Shown piece after piece: positions 37,719 to 47,329 of a stretch of 64,000 nt of DNA (position 1 is the first letter of the stretch; each line of letters starts with the position of its first letter). A model generated the notes under the pieces. The model was not told the DNA's origin, searched no databases, and worked only from the letters and a program-made list of their open reading frames with translations. This DNA comes from Methanolobus mangrovi (GTDB lineage Archaea > Halobacteriota > Methanosarcinia > Methanosarcinales > Methanosarcinaceae): positions 1,302,001 through 1,366,000 of the forward strand of contig NZ_CP133594.1 of the NCBI RefSeq assembly GCF_031312535.1, read 5' to 3'. Made by a program: the position numbers and the translations under genes.

Positions 37719-38642
37719 TTAGAATTTCAGATCGCCTTTCTCCATTAATACTTTAAGGTCTTCAAGACTCAGACGACCACTCTTCTCCAGCTTCTCTTTG
37801 GCAACAACAAGATGCTCTTCCTGCTTCTTATCATCCTTTTCAACCTGGATATCATTGAGTTTCTCAAGATAAACACCAAGCTCATCCCTAAGAGCAGCGA
37901 TCTTCTTCTTAAGAGGGTCGATCTTTTCCCTGATGGGGGCAGTAATAGCATATTTTTCTGAGATCAGTTTGTGAGCTTCATCAGCAGCTTTTCTCAATTC
38001 ATCAGCTTGATTATAGAGATCGATCATTTCAAGATGGTATTTCTGAGATTCTTCTGCAAGTTTTCCAATTTCATCGCCAAAGTCTTCCTTTGATTCAAAC
38101 ACATCTTTTGAAGCTTCATATGTTTTCATTAGCTTCAGATGAATATCATTTGCATCAAATGCTGCTCCGAGACGCTCTTTAAGTTCAAGTAACCTGCCAA
38201 ACAGATCCACCTCATGATTCAATGGAATATCAGCATTCAGGAAAAGGTCAAGGTCTGCAGCATAGGCTTTTGAAAGTGTCTCAACGCTTCCCTTAGACAA
38301 CTTATTGAGGTCATCTCTTTTCGTTTTAAGTTCACTGATATCATCTGAGAATTTACGTGACTTTTCATGAACCTCATTCCTTGAAGATTTCAAAGCAGCT
38401 ATCTTTGCATTGATAGAGTCTCTCTTGGCTTTGACATCCCGTGCTTTTGCCACCAGACCCTTTACCTTGGAATTAAAAGCATCACGCTTTACTTTCAGAT
38501 CATCTGTGTTGGTACGATGAAGTTTGAGTTCCCTGAAGATACTTTTAAGCTCACGTTCATGGTGATCTACCTGAGTACGAAGGTCATTCGCTTTGTTCTT
38601 CAGTTCTTTTTCATTCATTGAAGAGATATCTATATCTGTCAT
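37719..38642 (-). CDS. Archaeal coiled-coil protein (COG1340-like)
   Basis: A 307-residue cytosolic protein that is almost entirely coiled coil, rich in Lys, Glu, Asp and Leu, with KRDxxNxK-type repeats (KVKRDAFNSKVKG, DVKAKRDSINAK). It resembles the conserved archaeal coiled-coil family often misannotated as phosphoserine phosphatase; no HAD phosphatase motif is present. Function is unknown. Its ATG overlaps the stop of the upstream coiled-coil gene (ATGA, 38642-38639), so the two are co-translated, and both lie directly downstream of DUF424 and mcm. Confidence 0.75.
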   Translation of the reverse strand: MTDIDISSMNEKELKNKANDLRTQVDHHERELKSIFRELKLHRTNTDDLKVKRDAFNSKVKGLVAKARDVKAKRDSINAKIAALKSSRNEVHEKSRKFSDDISELKTKRDDLNKLSKGSVETLSKAYAADLDLFLNADIPLNHEVDLFGRLLELKERLGAAFDANDIHLKLMKTYEASKDVFESKEDFGDEIGKLAEESQKYHLEMIDLYNQADELRKAADEAHKLISEKYAITAPIREKIDPLKKKIAALRDELGVYLEKLNDIQVEKDDKKQEEHLVVAKEKLEKSGRLSLEDLKVLMEKGDLKF

Positions 38643-39316
38643 GCTTTGACATCTCCCACATCAGCAGTTATGGGTTGTTTTTCCCAGTAATCCAATGCCT
38701 CTGTATGACTCTTAATCCTGTTCTCCAGCCATTTATATCTTGGAGATATTTCGTTCATTTCCCCCTCAAGTGAAGAGATGGAATTATTGTAGCTCTCCTC
38801 AGAACTATCAATTGAACTTAATTCCATTTTTGAACTAAGAGCCTGCCTGATCCTTTCCTGTATAGCATTAAGACGATCGTTAATCCCAGATGCTTTCGAG
38901 TCAAGAGAAGAGACACTCTGCAAAATAGAATCTACCTGTTTTTGTTCCTCATCAAGAGTAAGTGAACCTTTTACCTTTGAAAGCTTCTCTTTGGCGGAGT
39001 CCATTGCACGGGAAAATTCGTTATTATCGGAAATAGAGTCACTCAGTTCATCAAGCAACTTTTCTGCCTGATGATAGAACAATTGTCTTTTCTCAGTTAA
39101 TATCTCTACTTTTTCCAGAACATCTTCCCTGTTCTTTTTAGAGGACTCGATACTTTCCAGAACTACTTTCATCTTATTTCCGAGTTCATCGAATTCAGAA
39201 GCATATTCATCTATGAATTTCTTATGCTTCTGCACAACTCCTCCAATCAGCCCTTTTCTGTCAAAGGTGTTTAGCGCATTATTCTCTGCGCCCGAAACTG
39301 CCATCTCATCATTCAT
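38639..39316 (-). CDS. Coiled-coil protein, partner of the COG1340-like protein
   Basis: This 225-residue product has helical, heptad-patterned sequence throughout and no recognisable catalytic motif. The open frame reaches 39334, but CGAGGTT (39328-39322) lies five bases before the ATG at 39316, which is the better start. It begins 18 bp after the DUF424 stop and is coupled to the next coiled-coil gene by a 4-bp overlap. Two coupled coiled-coil genes suggest an obligate hetero-oligomer. Confidence 0.72.
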   Translation of the reverse strand: MNDEMAVSGAENNALNTFDRKGLIGGVVQKHKKFIDEYASEFDELGNKMKVVLESIESSKKNREDVLEKVEILTEKRQLFYHQAEKLLDELSDSISDNNEFSRAMDSAKEKLSKVKGSLTLDEEQKQVDSILQSVSSLDSKASGINDRLNAIQERIRQALSSKMELSSIDSSEESYNNSISSLEGEMNEISPRYKWLENRIKSHTEALDYWEKQPITADVGDVKA

Positions 39317-39334
39317 AATAAAACCTCGTAGCAT

Positions 39335-39625
39335 CTATACCCTGAATACCTGAGCATGTGCTACTTCATTAATGATCATTACATTGTTTTTATTTACAAC
39401 ACCGGACCTAACGGCACATGAAACTGCCTTTTCACCAAAGATGTTGACATTTGATGCTTTTGATATAACGTCAATAGCATCTTCCTCTGATATTAGTTCC
39501 CCTTTATAGAATTCTTCTGTTATTGTAACAGTGATATTTCCTTCTTTAAGAGTTTTTCCTATCAGTTCCCGGTCACACAAAGCAACAATACTGGTGTCAC
39601 CTGATTTATGGATCTTGATATACAT
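39335..39625 (-). CDS. DUF424 family protein
   Basis: A 96-residue archaeal protein of the DUF424 family, judged from the pattern of an N-terminal beta strand pair (MYIKIHKSG, IVALCDRELIGKTLKEG) and the C-terminal VNIFGEKAVSCAVRSGVV. Structure-based function is unknown; the small fold is suggestive of nucleic-acid or translation roles. It lies 12 bp downstream of mcm on the same strand, so co-transcription with the replicative helicase is very likely. Confidence 0.8.
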   Translation of the reverse strand: MYIKIHKSGDTSIVALCDRELIGKTLKEGNITVTITEEFYKGELISEEDAIDVISKASNVNIFGEKAVSCAVRSGVVNKNNVMIINEVAHAQVFRV

Positions 39626-39637
39626 AGCATCACTTCT

Positions 39638-41728
39638 TCAAACTACTTTTACATGTTCTTTGTCGGGTTTTATCAGGTCACCGGAACGTCTCATCTTGGA
39701 TATCAGCTCTTCTGCGTGCTGATGATCTATCTGCTGATTCTGGGCTTCTGCATAGACCTCTTCAAGCGGTGCTTTTCCACCAGGATGCTTTTCACCGACC
39801 ATTTTGATAATTTCTTTGATAATCTTTATCTTATCCCTCTGGCTCTTACTTGTACCGGAAGCTATTATGTCCACATCGAATGCCCCGGTATCAGGATCAA
39901 CACCGACCTGTCGTAGACAGGAATAGACTATCTTGGTCGTTCTTTTGGCATCATCCATTGTCGCAACATTACTGAGCCTAAGACGCGCACTTGCCTCTGC
40001 AAGTCTTACAAGAGCCTCAAGCTGACGTGCAGTAACAGGCACAGGAGCATCTTTCCCATCCCCCATCTTTCGCAGGTCCATGTAGAACTTGACAAGATGT
40101 TCACGTGCCTCCTGCTCCATTACGGGAAAAATATTCCTTCTCGAATAGGCAACATACTTCCTGAGCATATCGGCATCAATGACAGGTTTGATAACTTCCA
40201 TATGTTCATCGACCTGTTCCTGAGTAATAATGCTTGAAGGCATGTTCTTACGCTGTTCTGAAAGTTCACCAGCATAATGTGACTTGAGAATGTGTTTGGC
40301 TATCCTTGAATCCATATCCTCGTTGGGCGTATCCAGCATAACAAATATCATATCAAATCTTGAGATCAGGGCAGGAGGCATGTTTATCTGCTGAGCTATG
40401 CCCTCATACCTGTCAAAACGCCCATATTTTGGATTTGCAGCACCAAGAAGTGCACATCGTGATTTCAGTGTGGCAAGAATACCTGCTTTTGCAACACTTA
40501 TTGTCTGCTGTTCCATTGCCTCGTGGAGTGCACTCTTATCCTCTGTGCTCATCTTGTCCATTTCGTCCACTGCAGCGATACCCATGTCTGCCATGACAAG
40601 AGCACCTGCTTCCAATGTCCATCGGCCATCTCCCAGATCATCTTTTACTGCTGCAGCAGTAAGACCACTTGAAGACGCACTCTTACCTGATGCAAACACG
40701 CCTCTTGGAGAGAGCTTTACCATATAACGAAGCATCTGACTTTTTGCAACACCAGGATCTCCCACAAAGAGCATGTGAATATCACCACGTACCCTGGAAC
40801 CATCGGGCAGATGTTTGGCAACACCTGAGAACAGTTGAAGTGAAAGGGCTTCTTTCACATCTTCATAACCATAAATTGAAGGAGCTATGGACCCTATTAC
40901 TTTATTATATATTTCCGGGTCACGACTCATCGCAAGGATCTCTTCTTCCTCTTCCGGACTTATCTCGAGTTCATCAAATTCCAGATCCATGTATTCTATG
41001 GAATTGGCATGTAAGACCAGATCATAGAAAGGAGATTTGCCTTCACGAGTAGTTCTCTGGTGAGAACGTAAGACCCCATTGATGATGACACGATCTCCTG
41101 GTTTCACAATACCTGCCAGGTCATCTTCAATATCTACATCAAGACTTTGAGGTTGTGAACCGCCTTTAAGGTTCTCAGGAGATTCCTGTATCTGGAGTTT
41201 CTGGGCATCAATAAAAACAGACTGGTTTATGACTATTTTGAACGGACCATTACGGCCACAGGATTCATTTTCACACCCAACAGGTTCTACAAATTTAACC
41301 TCGGTCTGTGGGATCATTGTCACATGTTCACAACGCATACACTGGAATGCAGCTTCGAGAACCTTCGGACGTACTTCTGTCGCCTTACGGATCATACCAT
41401 CAATGGCAACAAACTGGAGAAGGTGCTTGCTACGAAGATCCCTGTTAGGTATCTTATTTGGTATCCTTACAAAACGTACCCTTGTATCATCCAGAGTTTT
41501 CTCAACAGGAAGATCTATCTGACGCAGCGCATTGTTAGCACTGGGCATTACCTCATCAGGATTTATAAGAAGCTCACTGGCAAGTTCCCTATCAAATATT
41601 TCAAGATCGGGGAACTCAACTTCCAGACTACGCTGATCAGGATAATTGTTCGCAAGATCCAGAACACTATCCCAATAATATTTTTTAAGGAACACTACGA
41701 ATTTTTCGTCCCACTTACCTTCAGTCAT
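39638..41728 (-). CDS. mcm: MCM replicative DNA helicase
   Basis: The hexameric helicase that unwinds origin and fork DNA. The N-terminal domain contains a zinc knuckle (CMRCEHV with CENESC). The AAA+ core has Walker A GDPGVAKSQ, Walker B AAVDEMDKM, sensor AAANPK-like LLGAANPKYG, and the arginine finger SRFDMIF. A winged helix closes the 696-residue protein. No intein is present, unlike some archaeal MCMs. It leads a minus-strand set with DUF424 and two coiled-coil genes. Confidence 0.96.
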   Translation of the reverse strand: MTEGKWDEKFVVFLKKYYWDSVLDLANNYPDQRSLEVEFPDLEIFDRELASELLINPDEVMPSANNALRQIDLPVEKTLDDTRVRFVRIPNKIPNRDLRSKHLLQFVAIDGMIRKATEVRPKVLEAAFQCMRCEHVTMIPQTEVKFVEPVGCENESCGRNGPFKIVINQSVFIDAQKLQIQESPENLKGGSQPQSLDVDIEDDLAGIVKPGDRVIINGVLRSHQRTTREGKSPFYDLVLHANSIEYMDLEFDELEISPEEEEEILAMSRDPEIYNKVIGSIAPSIYGYEDVKEALSLQLFSGVAKHLPDGSRVRGDIHMLFVGDPGVAKSQMLRYMVKLSPRGVFASGKSASSSGLTAAAVKDDLGDGRWTLEAGALVMADMGIAAVDEMDKMSTEDKSALHEAMEQQTISVAKAGILATLKSRCALLGAANPKYGRFDRYEGIAQQINMPPALISRFDMIFVMLDTPNEDMDSRIAKHILKSHYAGELSEQRKNMPSSIITQEQVDEHMEVIKPVIDADMLRKYVAYSRRNIFPVMEQEAREHLVKFYMDLRKMGDGKDAPVPVTARQLEALVRLAEASARLRLSNVATMDDAKRTTKIVYSCLRQVGVDPDTGAFDVDIIASGTSKSQRDKIKIIKEIIKMVGEKHPGGKAPLEEVYAEAQNQQIDHQHAEELISKMRRSGDLIKPDKEHVKVV

Positions 41729-41813
41729 GGTTACACAATATTAGTTAAAAATCATTTAGGGAATCCAACATAGCCTTCAAATGATATGAACATTTCGAAA
41801 CATACCCATTATA

Positions 41814-42527
41814 CTATTCTTCATCCTGCTTGCACTCACTATCATAACGCCTCTGGATCTTACGCATGATACCATGAAGCGTATGCACTTCACGAGGAAG
41901 CAGACATGCTCTCCCGAATATTCTCTTTAACATCAGTTTGGTCTTTTCCCTTTTATGCACAGGATAATCAATATTGTCAATAAGCTCTGATAGATGCTCA
42001 TACAGTAATCTCATATCCAGAGAATCTGCCAGCGGAGTATCACCAACTTTGATATCACTGAACTCGTAAAGGACAACAGCTACTGCATGGGATAAGTTCA
42101 TGACCGGATATATATCAGATGTGGGAATCGTCATGATCAGATCGCACTTTTTAAGCTCGTCTCTGGCAAAACCATGATCCTCTCTTCCAAAGAGTATCGC
42201 AACCCTGCCACTCATGCCCTTAAGACGTTCTTTTATCTCCACCGGGGAATATCCGGGAACCCTTAAATGCAGGTCAAATCTCGAACCTGATATACCGGTA
42301 GTACCTATAACAATACTGCAATCATCAATAGCCTCTTCAAGAGTTGTGACTATCCTTGCATTAGCCAGTATATCTCTTGCATGTGAGGACATAGCCCTTG
42401 CTTCACCTTCAAGTTTACAGGGATTTACAAGTACCAGGTCTGAGAAACCAAAATTTTTCATTGCTCTTGTGACAGAACCTACATTTCCCTGATAAAGGGG
42501 CTCAACAAGTACTACTCTGAAATCCAT
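41814..42527 (-). CDS. SpoU-class RNA 2'-O-methyltransferase (TrmJ-like)
   Basis: A 237-residue SPOUT methyltransferase. Motif 1 is LVEPLYQGNVGSVTRAMKNFG, motif 2 LFGREDHGF, and motif 3 IPTSDIYPVMNLSHAVAVVLYE, the arrangement of TrmJ, which methylates position 32 of tRNA. The C-terminal tail carries the helical HLSELIDNIDYP segment seen in TrmJ. Substrate assignment is by family. It is divergent from hdrE. Confidence 0.85.
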   Translation of the reverse strand: MDFRVVLVEPLYQGNVGSVTRAMKNFGFSDLVLVNPCKLEGEARAMSSHARDILANARIVTTLEEAIDDCSIVIGTTGISGSRFDLHLRVPGYSPVEIKERLKGMSGRVAILFGREDHGFARDELKKCDLIMTIPTSDIYPVMNLSHAVAVVLYEFSDIKVGDTPLADSLDMRLLYEHLSELIDNIDYPVHKREKTKLMLKRIFGRACLLPREVHTLHGIMRKIQRRYDSECKQDEE

Positions 42528-42592
42528 TTGAACGATACAACCGTTGCATCTTGTTTATGATTTGCACTACTTAAGTATGTGACAGCATATAA

Positions 42593-42728
42593 GGTTAATT
42601 AACCAGAAATATTTCCGTGTGCATGAATTTTGAGCAACAAAGTGTCTACTGATATAGATTTCTTTGATGAAAATCTTTAAATAATATCGACACCACAATC
42701 ATGCAAACCGAACCGGTTACTTATAAGT
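42593..42728 (+). promoter_or_regulatory. hdrED promoter with palindromes
   Basis: The divergent spacer has a perfect 12-bp palindrome GGTTAATTAACC at 42593-42604. A second palindrome, AACCGGTT (42711-42718), directly abuts the palindromic TATA-like ACTTATAAGT (42719-42728), about 60 nt before the hdrE start. The second is well placed to be an operator or BRE-like element for the respiratory operon. AGGAG precedes the hdrE ATG. Confidence 0.45.
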
Positions 42729-42787
42729 AAAAAATGATTTCAATTCTCGTAATAATTATACTTATATAGATATCAGGAGAAAACTAA

Positions 42788-43588
42788 ATGGCTATGGATT
42801 ATTTTGCAGGCGTAACTGACGCCTTAAGACTTACTTTTGTGCAGGTTATGATTATGGCGAACCTGTCCATTGGTATTTTCATTATAGGAATGTATATAAA
42901 CTTAAAGAAGTGGGGTATGGGCTCCACAGGCTATGGTGCAGCACCTTCAAAAAGCATTTTAGCCTTCCCTAAGATGCTCATGTACCAGATGAGCGAGCAC
43001 GCCCATGTCCACAACCAATCTGTTCTGGAAACATTTGTTCTTGACATAGTCTTCCAGAGAAGGATACTGAGAAGAAGCCCTCTCAGATGGTTCATGCACT
43101 TCACTATTTTCGTTGGCTGGATGGTCCTTTTTGTAATGTCACTTGCTATGTTCCTTGTGGAAATGATACACATGGTCGGCGAGAAAGTAGGATATGCACA
43201 TTCACTTCCTGAATTTATGAGCCCTGAGGTCTTCAGAGAGCTCCTTGCAGTACCAAACGATGTATTCAGTTACATTCTGCTTATCGGAATAATTATCGCA
43301 ATCTACAGAAGACTTTTTGTTGCAAAGGTAAGAGAAGCCACAATTGCATATGACTCAGTCCTTCTTATCGGTCTTACTGTAATCACAATATCAGGATTCA
43401 TTGCAGACGGCATCAGGACCGGCAGATTCTGGGCACTTGGCATAGATGACCCTACTATAGCACCACCAATGGCGCTTTTCCACGTAATTATCTCACTACT
43501 GTTCTGTATTGCATACATCCCATTCAGTAAATACATACACATGATTGCAATACCACTCGCACTCCTTGCAAACAAGGGAGGAGAATAA
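42788..43588 (+). CDS. hdrE: Heterodisulfide reductase cytochrome b subunit
   Basis: The membrane subunit that takes electrons from methanophenazine and passes them to HdrD. The 266-residue protein has five hydrophobic segments. Candidate heme His residues lie in the MSEHAHVHN loop, [12 protein letters not shown] and [12 protein letters not shown]. It stops one base before the hdrD ATG (GGAGGAG lies within its last codons), giving tight coupling. Its presence shows an energy-conserving membrane respiratory chain like that of Methanosarcina. Confidence 0.93.
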   Translation: MAMDYFAGVTDALRLTFVQVMIMANLSIGIFIIGMYINLKKWGMGSTGYGAAPSKSILAFPKMLMYQMSEHAHVHNQSVLETFVLDIVFQRRILRRSPLRWFMHFTIFVGWMVLFVMSLAMFLVEMIHMVGEKVGYAHSLPEFMSPEVFRELLAVPNDVFSYILLIGIIIAIYRRLFVAKVREATIAYDSVLLIGLTVITISGFIADGIRTGRFWALGIDDPTIAPPMALFHVIISLLFCIAYIPFSKYIHMIAIPLALLANKGGE

Positions 43589-43589
43589 A

Positions 43590-44834
43590 ATGGCAAAACG
43601 TGAAACTTCCATTAATACAGAGAATTTTACAGCAGTCCAGCTTATGGAACTGGATTCATGCAGTCGCTGCGGCGAATGTGTGGACTGGTGTCCAACATAT
43701 GATGCATCAGGAAAAGAACCTGGACTTGCACCAAGAGACAAGATCCTCAGGTGGAGAGAGTACATGAACAAGTCCTACGGACTTCGTGCAAAACTCTTTG
43801 GTCCAAAGGAAATACCTGAAGAAGAGATCGAGCAGTTCAAGAATGATGTATATGGCTGTACAACCTGCGGAATGTGTGCAACAGTCTGTGAATCAGCTAT
43901 CAACACCGTCGAACTCTGGGAATCCATGCGTGCAAACCTTGTAAAGCGTGGAAACGGTCCATTCGGTAAGCAGGGTGCTTTCCTCAAACTAATCGGAGAG
44001 TACAAGAACCCTTACATGGAAGACAACAAGAACAGAACCAACTGGTTCCCTGAGGACATCAAGGTCGAAGACAAGGCAGAGATCCTTTACTTCGGAGGAT
44101 GTACCGCAGAACTTAAACAGAGGAAACTTGCACTTGCAACCACACGTGTACTCAACAAGCTTGGAATCAAATTCACAATGCTCGGTGAAGATGAGATATG
44201 CTGTGGATCCGCACTTATCAGAACCGGCCAGTACTTCATCAATGATACTGCAAAGGTAAATGCACAGAAGAACATTGATAATATCAAAGCAAAGGGTGCA
44301 AAGACTGTACTCTACGCATGTGCCGGATGTTTCAGAGCATCACTCATTGACTGGCCAAGACTCACAGGAAAGGAACTTCCATTTAAAGTAATGCACATTA
44401 CAGAGTTCCTGCAGAACCTTATTGAGAAAGGCGAGATCAAATGGGAGAAATCCATTGACAAGAAGGTCACATACCACGACCCATGCCACCTTGGGCGCCA
44501 CGTAGGCGTATTCGAACCACCAAGAGCTGTTCTGGAAGCAATTCCAGGTATCGAGTTCGTCGAGATGGAAAGAATAGAGAACAACCAGCGCTGCTGTGGT
44601 GCTGGTGGTGGAGTGAAAGCAGGTATTCCTGACCTTGCACTCGGTGTTGCTTCAACACGTGTTGAAGATGCACTTGCAACAAAAGCAGACCTCCTTTCAA
44701 GTGCCTGCCCATTCTGTAAGAGAAACCTCAGTGACGGAAGGGATGCAATAGGTGCAAAGGAACTTGAAGTAGAGGACGTTGTCGTTCTTACTGCTGAAGC
44801 AATGGGAATTGACCTCAGCGACGCACCAGAGTGA
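43590..44834 (+). CDS. hdrD: Heterodisulfide reductase catalytic subunit D
   Basis: Reduces the CoM-S-S-CoB heterodisulfide, the terminal step of methanogenesis. The N-terminus has two [4Fe-4S] motifs ([12 protein letters not shown] and [12 protein letters not shown]). The C-terminal half has two CCG domains: [18 protein letters not shown]; then [21 protein letters not shown]. These bind the noncubane clusters that carry out catalysis. The ATG at 43590 has GGAGGAG at good spacing, although the open frame continues upstream inside hdrE. 414 residues, normal length. Confidence 0.96.
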   Translation: MAKRETSINTENFTAVQLMELDSCSRCGECVDWCPTYDASGKEPGLAPRDKILRWREYMNKSYGLRAKLFGPKEIPEEEIEQFKNDVYGCTTCGMCATVCESAINTVELWESMRANLVKRGNGPFGKQGAFLKLIGEYKNPYMEDNKNRTNWFPEDIKVEDKAEILYFGGCTAELKQRKLALATTRVLNKLGIKFTMLGEDEICCGSALIRTGQYFINDTAKVNAQKNIDNIKAKGAKTVLYACAGCFRASLIDWPRLTGKELPFKVMHITEFLQNLIEKGEIKWEKSIDKKVTYHDPCHLGRHVGVFEPPRAVLEAIPGIEFVEMERIENNQRCCGAGGGVKAGIPDLALGVASTRVEDALATKADLLSSACPFCKRNLSDGRDAIGAKELEVEDVVVLTAEAMGIDLSDAPE

Positions 44835-44864
44835 TTAATTTCACTCTTCCTTTTTTTATTTTTA
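44828..44864 (+). terminator. hdrED terminator
   Basis: Arms AGAGTGA (44828-44834) and TCACTCT (44841-44847) pair over 7 bp, then a run dominated by T (44850-44863) follows. The stem includes the hdrD stop codon. Confidence 0.7.
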
Positions 44865-44905
44865 GGGTAAATTGAATATACTTATTAGTACTATTTACGT
44901 TTCTC

Positions 44906-45544
44906 ATGCAAATCCCTTATGAATTACTTGGTAAATTCTTCATAATACTTGCAATTGCTGCATTAGTAGTGTTGGGAATAGCATTATTACTTGGAGCATA
45001 TAGCTTTAAAAAACAAAGGATACTCTTCCCTAATTTTGTCCTGTTCATTCTTTACCTGTTCTACGGCCCTGCAAAATGGATATGCAGAGTATTTGGTATC
45101 AAAGACACCCTGGTTGATGAGATACTGGTAGAAGTACGCAATGCAGTCATGCTTGAAGGGTTTAAGAAGATAAAGGATGGAAGAGTCATATTCCTTCCAC
45201 AGTGCCTGAGACATCCGAATTGTAAAGCCCGTTGCGACCCCTTAGTGGGCTACGAATGTAAAATGTGTGGCCTTTGTGATATTGGAACCATATGCAAAGC
45301 TGCCAAGGAAAAGAATTTCGAAGTTTATGTTATACCAGGAGGGAGCTTTGTGAAAAAAATAATTAAAGCTCATCGGCCTGAAAGCTGTATAGGAGTAGCC
45401 TGTTACCCGGAACTGGCGGAATCTATGCAGGGAGCTTCACCCTTTATGATAGTACAGGGAGTTTCACTATTACAGGATGGATGCTATAACACTAAAGTGG
45501 ATGTTGAGGAAGTGATCAGGAAAATGGAGGAGTGCAATGTATAG
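44906..45544 (+). CDS. DUF116 family membrane-anchored Cys-rich protein (first)
   Basis: An N-terminal transmembrane segment (about 9-30) precedes a cytosolic domain with many cysteines: LPQCLRHPNCKARCDP, YECKMCGLCDIGTIC, GVACYPEL and DGCYNTKVD. This fits DUF116, a family with probable Fe-S or metal binding and unknown function. The last codons overlap the next gene, another DUF116 member, by 8 bp, suggesting a heterodimer. It lies 70 bp downstream of hdrD, behind a terminator. Confidence 0.8.
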   Translation: MQIPYELLGKFFIILAIAALVVLGIALLLGAYSFKKQRILFPNFVLFILYLFYGPAKWICRVFGIKDTLVDEILVEVRNAVMLEGFKKIKDGRVIFLPQCLRHPNCKARCDPLVGYECKMCGLCDIGTICKAAKEKNFEVYVIPGGSFVKKIIKAHRPESCIGVACYPELAESMQGASPFMIVQGVSLLQDGCYNTKVDVEEVIRKMEECNV

Positions 45545-46157
45545 AACAATAGGAATTCTGGTTACTATAGTATTCTTACTTTCCATCCTGCTTGCATTCG
45601 TTGCGTTGACCGTGAGCCGCATCAGCCTTAACAGGCATGTATGGCTTGCAGGCTTCTTTGCCGGAATACTTGACTTTTTTTATATGCCTTTGAAGTACTT
45701 TTTTTATAAGTTCTCAGACCCCAGGATACTTGATAAATGGATGGTATCCCTTAAAAACATCTCAAACAGGAATGATTTCAGGAAAACTCAAAAACGCATG
45801 ATAATAACCCCACATTGTATGCGTTCCATGGATTGCCCTGCATCCTCCACAAAAACTGGCATACAATGCATTTCCTGTGGAAAATGTATCTTTAGCAAAC
45901 TTAAGGAAGATGCTGACAAGTATAGATATGACCTGTACATCGTAACAGGCTCTTCATTCGTAAAGCATGTGCTCAAAGAAAAGAACTATGATGCAGCTTT
46001 ACTAATAGCCTGTGACTATGAACTGAACAAGGTAATGATGGGCCTTAAAGGTAAGAAAATTGTTACTTATGGAATTCCTATGCTCAATGACGGATGCTTC
46101 AATACGGAAGTTGAGTATGAAAAGGTAATAGAGACATTGGAAATGCTTTCTGATTAA
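45537..46157 (+). CDS. DUF116 family membrane-anchored Cys-rich protein (second)
   Basis: A 206-residue paralogue of the preceding gene. One N-terminal hydrophobic segment (about 4-30) and possibly a second near 38-58 lead into a cytosolic domain with MITPHCMRS-like and CISCGKCIFSKL cysteine clusters, then IACDYELNK and MLNDGCFNTEV. About five cysteines line up with those of its partner. A redox or metal-relay function near the membrane is inferred; no biochemical role is known for the family. Confidence 0.8.
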   Translation: MYRTIGILVTIVFLLSILLAFVALTVSRISLNRHVWLAGFFAGILDFFYMPLKYFFYKFSDPRILDKWMVSLKNISNRNDFRKTQKRMIITPHCMRSMDCPASSTKTGIQCISCGKCIFSKLKEDADKYRYDLYIVTGSSFVKHVLKEKNYDAALLIACDYELNKVMMGLKGKKIVTYGIPMLNDGCFNTEVEYEKVIETLEMLSD

Positions 46158-46181
46158 CCCTTTGAGAAATGTGGTGCTCAA

Positions 46182-47321
46182 ATGTATGACCTTATAATCA
46201 TTGGTGCCGGACCTTCCGGTTCGTCTGCCGGAAGAATAGCAGGAAAAAACGGAATTAAGACACTTATAATTGAGAAGGAGATATTTCCCCGATACAAACC
46301 ATGTGGAGGAGCATTATCCGAACATGCGATGTCCTATCTTGATTTTAAAATACCGGATGAGATTATCGAAAAGGATATTTTCGGAGGAAGGGTTCGCTTC
46401 CGGGGAAAAAGTATAGAATACTTCAAAGATCACCGCCTTTCTGTTATCGTAACAAGAAGCATATTTGACAATTTTCTGCTTGAAAAAGCAAAAGAGACAG
46501 GCATTGACATTCATCACGGGGAAAAAGTAACAGACGTATCCCCAAATGGTGCTCATGTTTTAGTTACAACAAATAAAGATAGCTACAAAGCCAGATATGT
46601 GGTAATTGCAACCGGCTCACAGGGAAAACTTAAAACTGTGGTTAGAAGAGAGGACAACAAAAGTGAATATGGGGTTTGTCTTGTCACTGAAGTTGAGGAA
46701 AAGGATGAAGTTATTGACCAATATATTAAAGATGCTATCGAAATGCACTTTGGTGTATCCGGAGTAGGTTACGGATGGGTATTCCCGCACAAAGGTTATT
46801 ACTCAGTGGGTGCCGGCAGTGTGATGGCAAAGCATCTCCCATATCCAAAAAAGGCAATGCAAGATTATCTGAAAGTTAATGGGTTCATGGGAGAATACAA
46901 ACTCAATGGACATGTAATCCCATGTGGCGGCCACAAAAGAAAACTGGTTAAAGGAAGGATAATATTAAGTGGCGATGCAGCAGGCTTTGTTGATGCATTC
47001 ACAGGTGAAGGACTGGCATATGCTATCCGGTCAGGACAACTTGCCGCGGAGATTATCAAAGAGAATGCAGCAAATGGGTCTGACCTTCAGGAACTTGTAA
47101 ATTATGAAAACAGATGTTACTCCGAATTTGGCGAGCATCTAAAATATTCACTCATTTTTGCAAAGATAATGCACTACTTCCCCGAACGTTCTTTCAATGC
47201 ATTTATAAAAGAAACGGACATACTTGACATGTTTCTTGAAGTTGTGACCTTTAACAGAACATATAAAGACCTGGTCAAATGGCTTATATTCAATTTCAAA
47301 TTCCGCTGGCTTAAAAAATAA
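46182..47321 (+). CDS. Geranylgeranyl reductase-family flavoprotein
   Basis: A 379-residue FAD-dependent oxidoreductase. The N-terminal dinucleotide loop IIGAGPSGSSAG, the PCGGAL motif characteristic of geranylgeranyl reductases, and the second FAD motif ILSGDAAGFVDAFTGEG are all present. Archaeal members saturate isoprenoid chains of membrane lipids. Given the place near hdrED, reduction of the methanophenazine side chain or another quinone-like carrier is an alternative. It starts 24 bp after the second DUF116 gene and probably belongs to that operon. Its 3' end lies about 10 bp from the 3' end of rnpB on the other strand. Confidence 0.85.
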   Translation: MYDLIIIGAGPSGSSAGRIAGKNGIKTLIIEKEIFPRYKPCGGALSEHAMSYLDFKIPDEIIEKDIFGGRVRFRGKSIEYFKDHRLSVIVTRSIFDNFLLEKAKETGIDIHHGEKVTDVSPNGAHVLVTTNKDSYKARYVVIATGSQGKLKTVVRREDNKSEYGVCLVTEVEEKDEVIDQYIKDAIEMHFGVSGVGYGWVFPHKGYYSVGAGSVMAKHLPYPKKAMQDYLKVNGFMGEYKLNGHVIPCGGHKRKLVKGRIILSGDAAGFVDAFTGEGLAYAIRSGQLAAEIIKENAANGSDLQELVNYENRCYSEFGEHLKYSLIFAKIMHYFPERSFNAFIKETDILDMFLEVVTFNRTYKDLVKWLIFNFKFRWLKK

Positions 47322-47329
47322 GAGTGTAT

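Noticed and set aside
37719-38642. Phosphoserine phosphatase
   Set aside because: Relatives sometimes carry this name, but there is no DxDxT or other HAD motif; the protein is all coiled coil.
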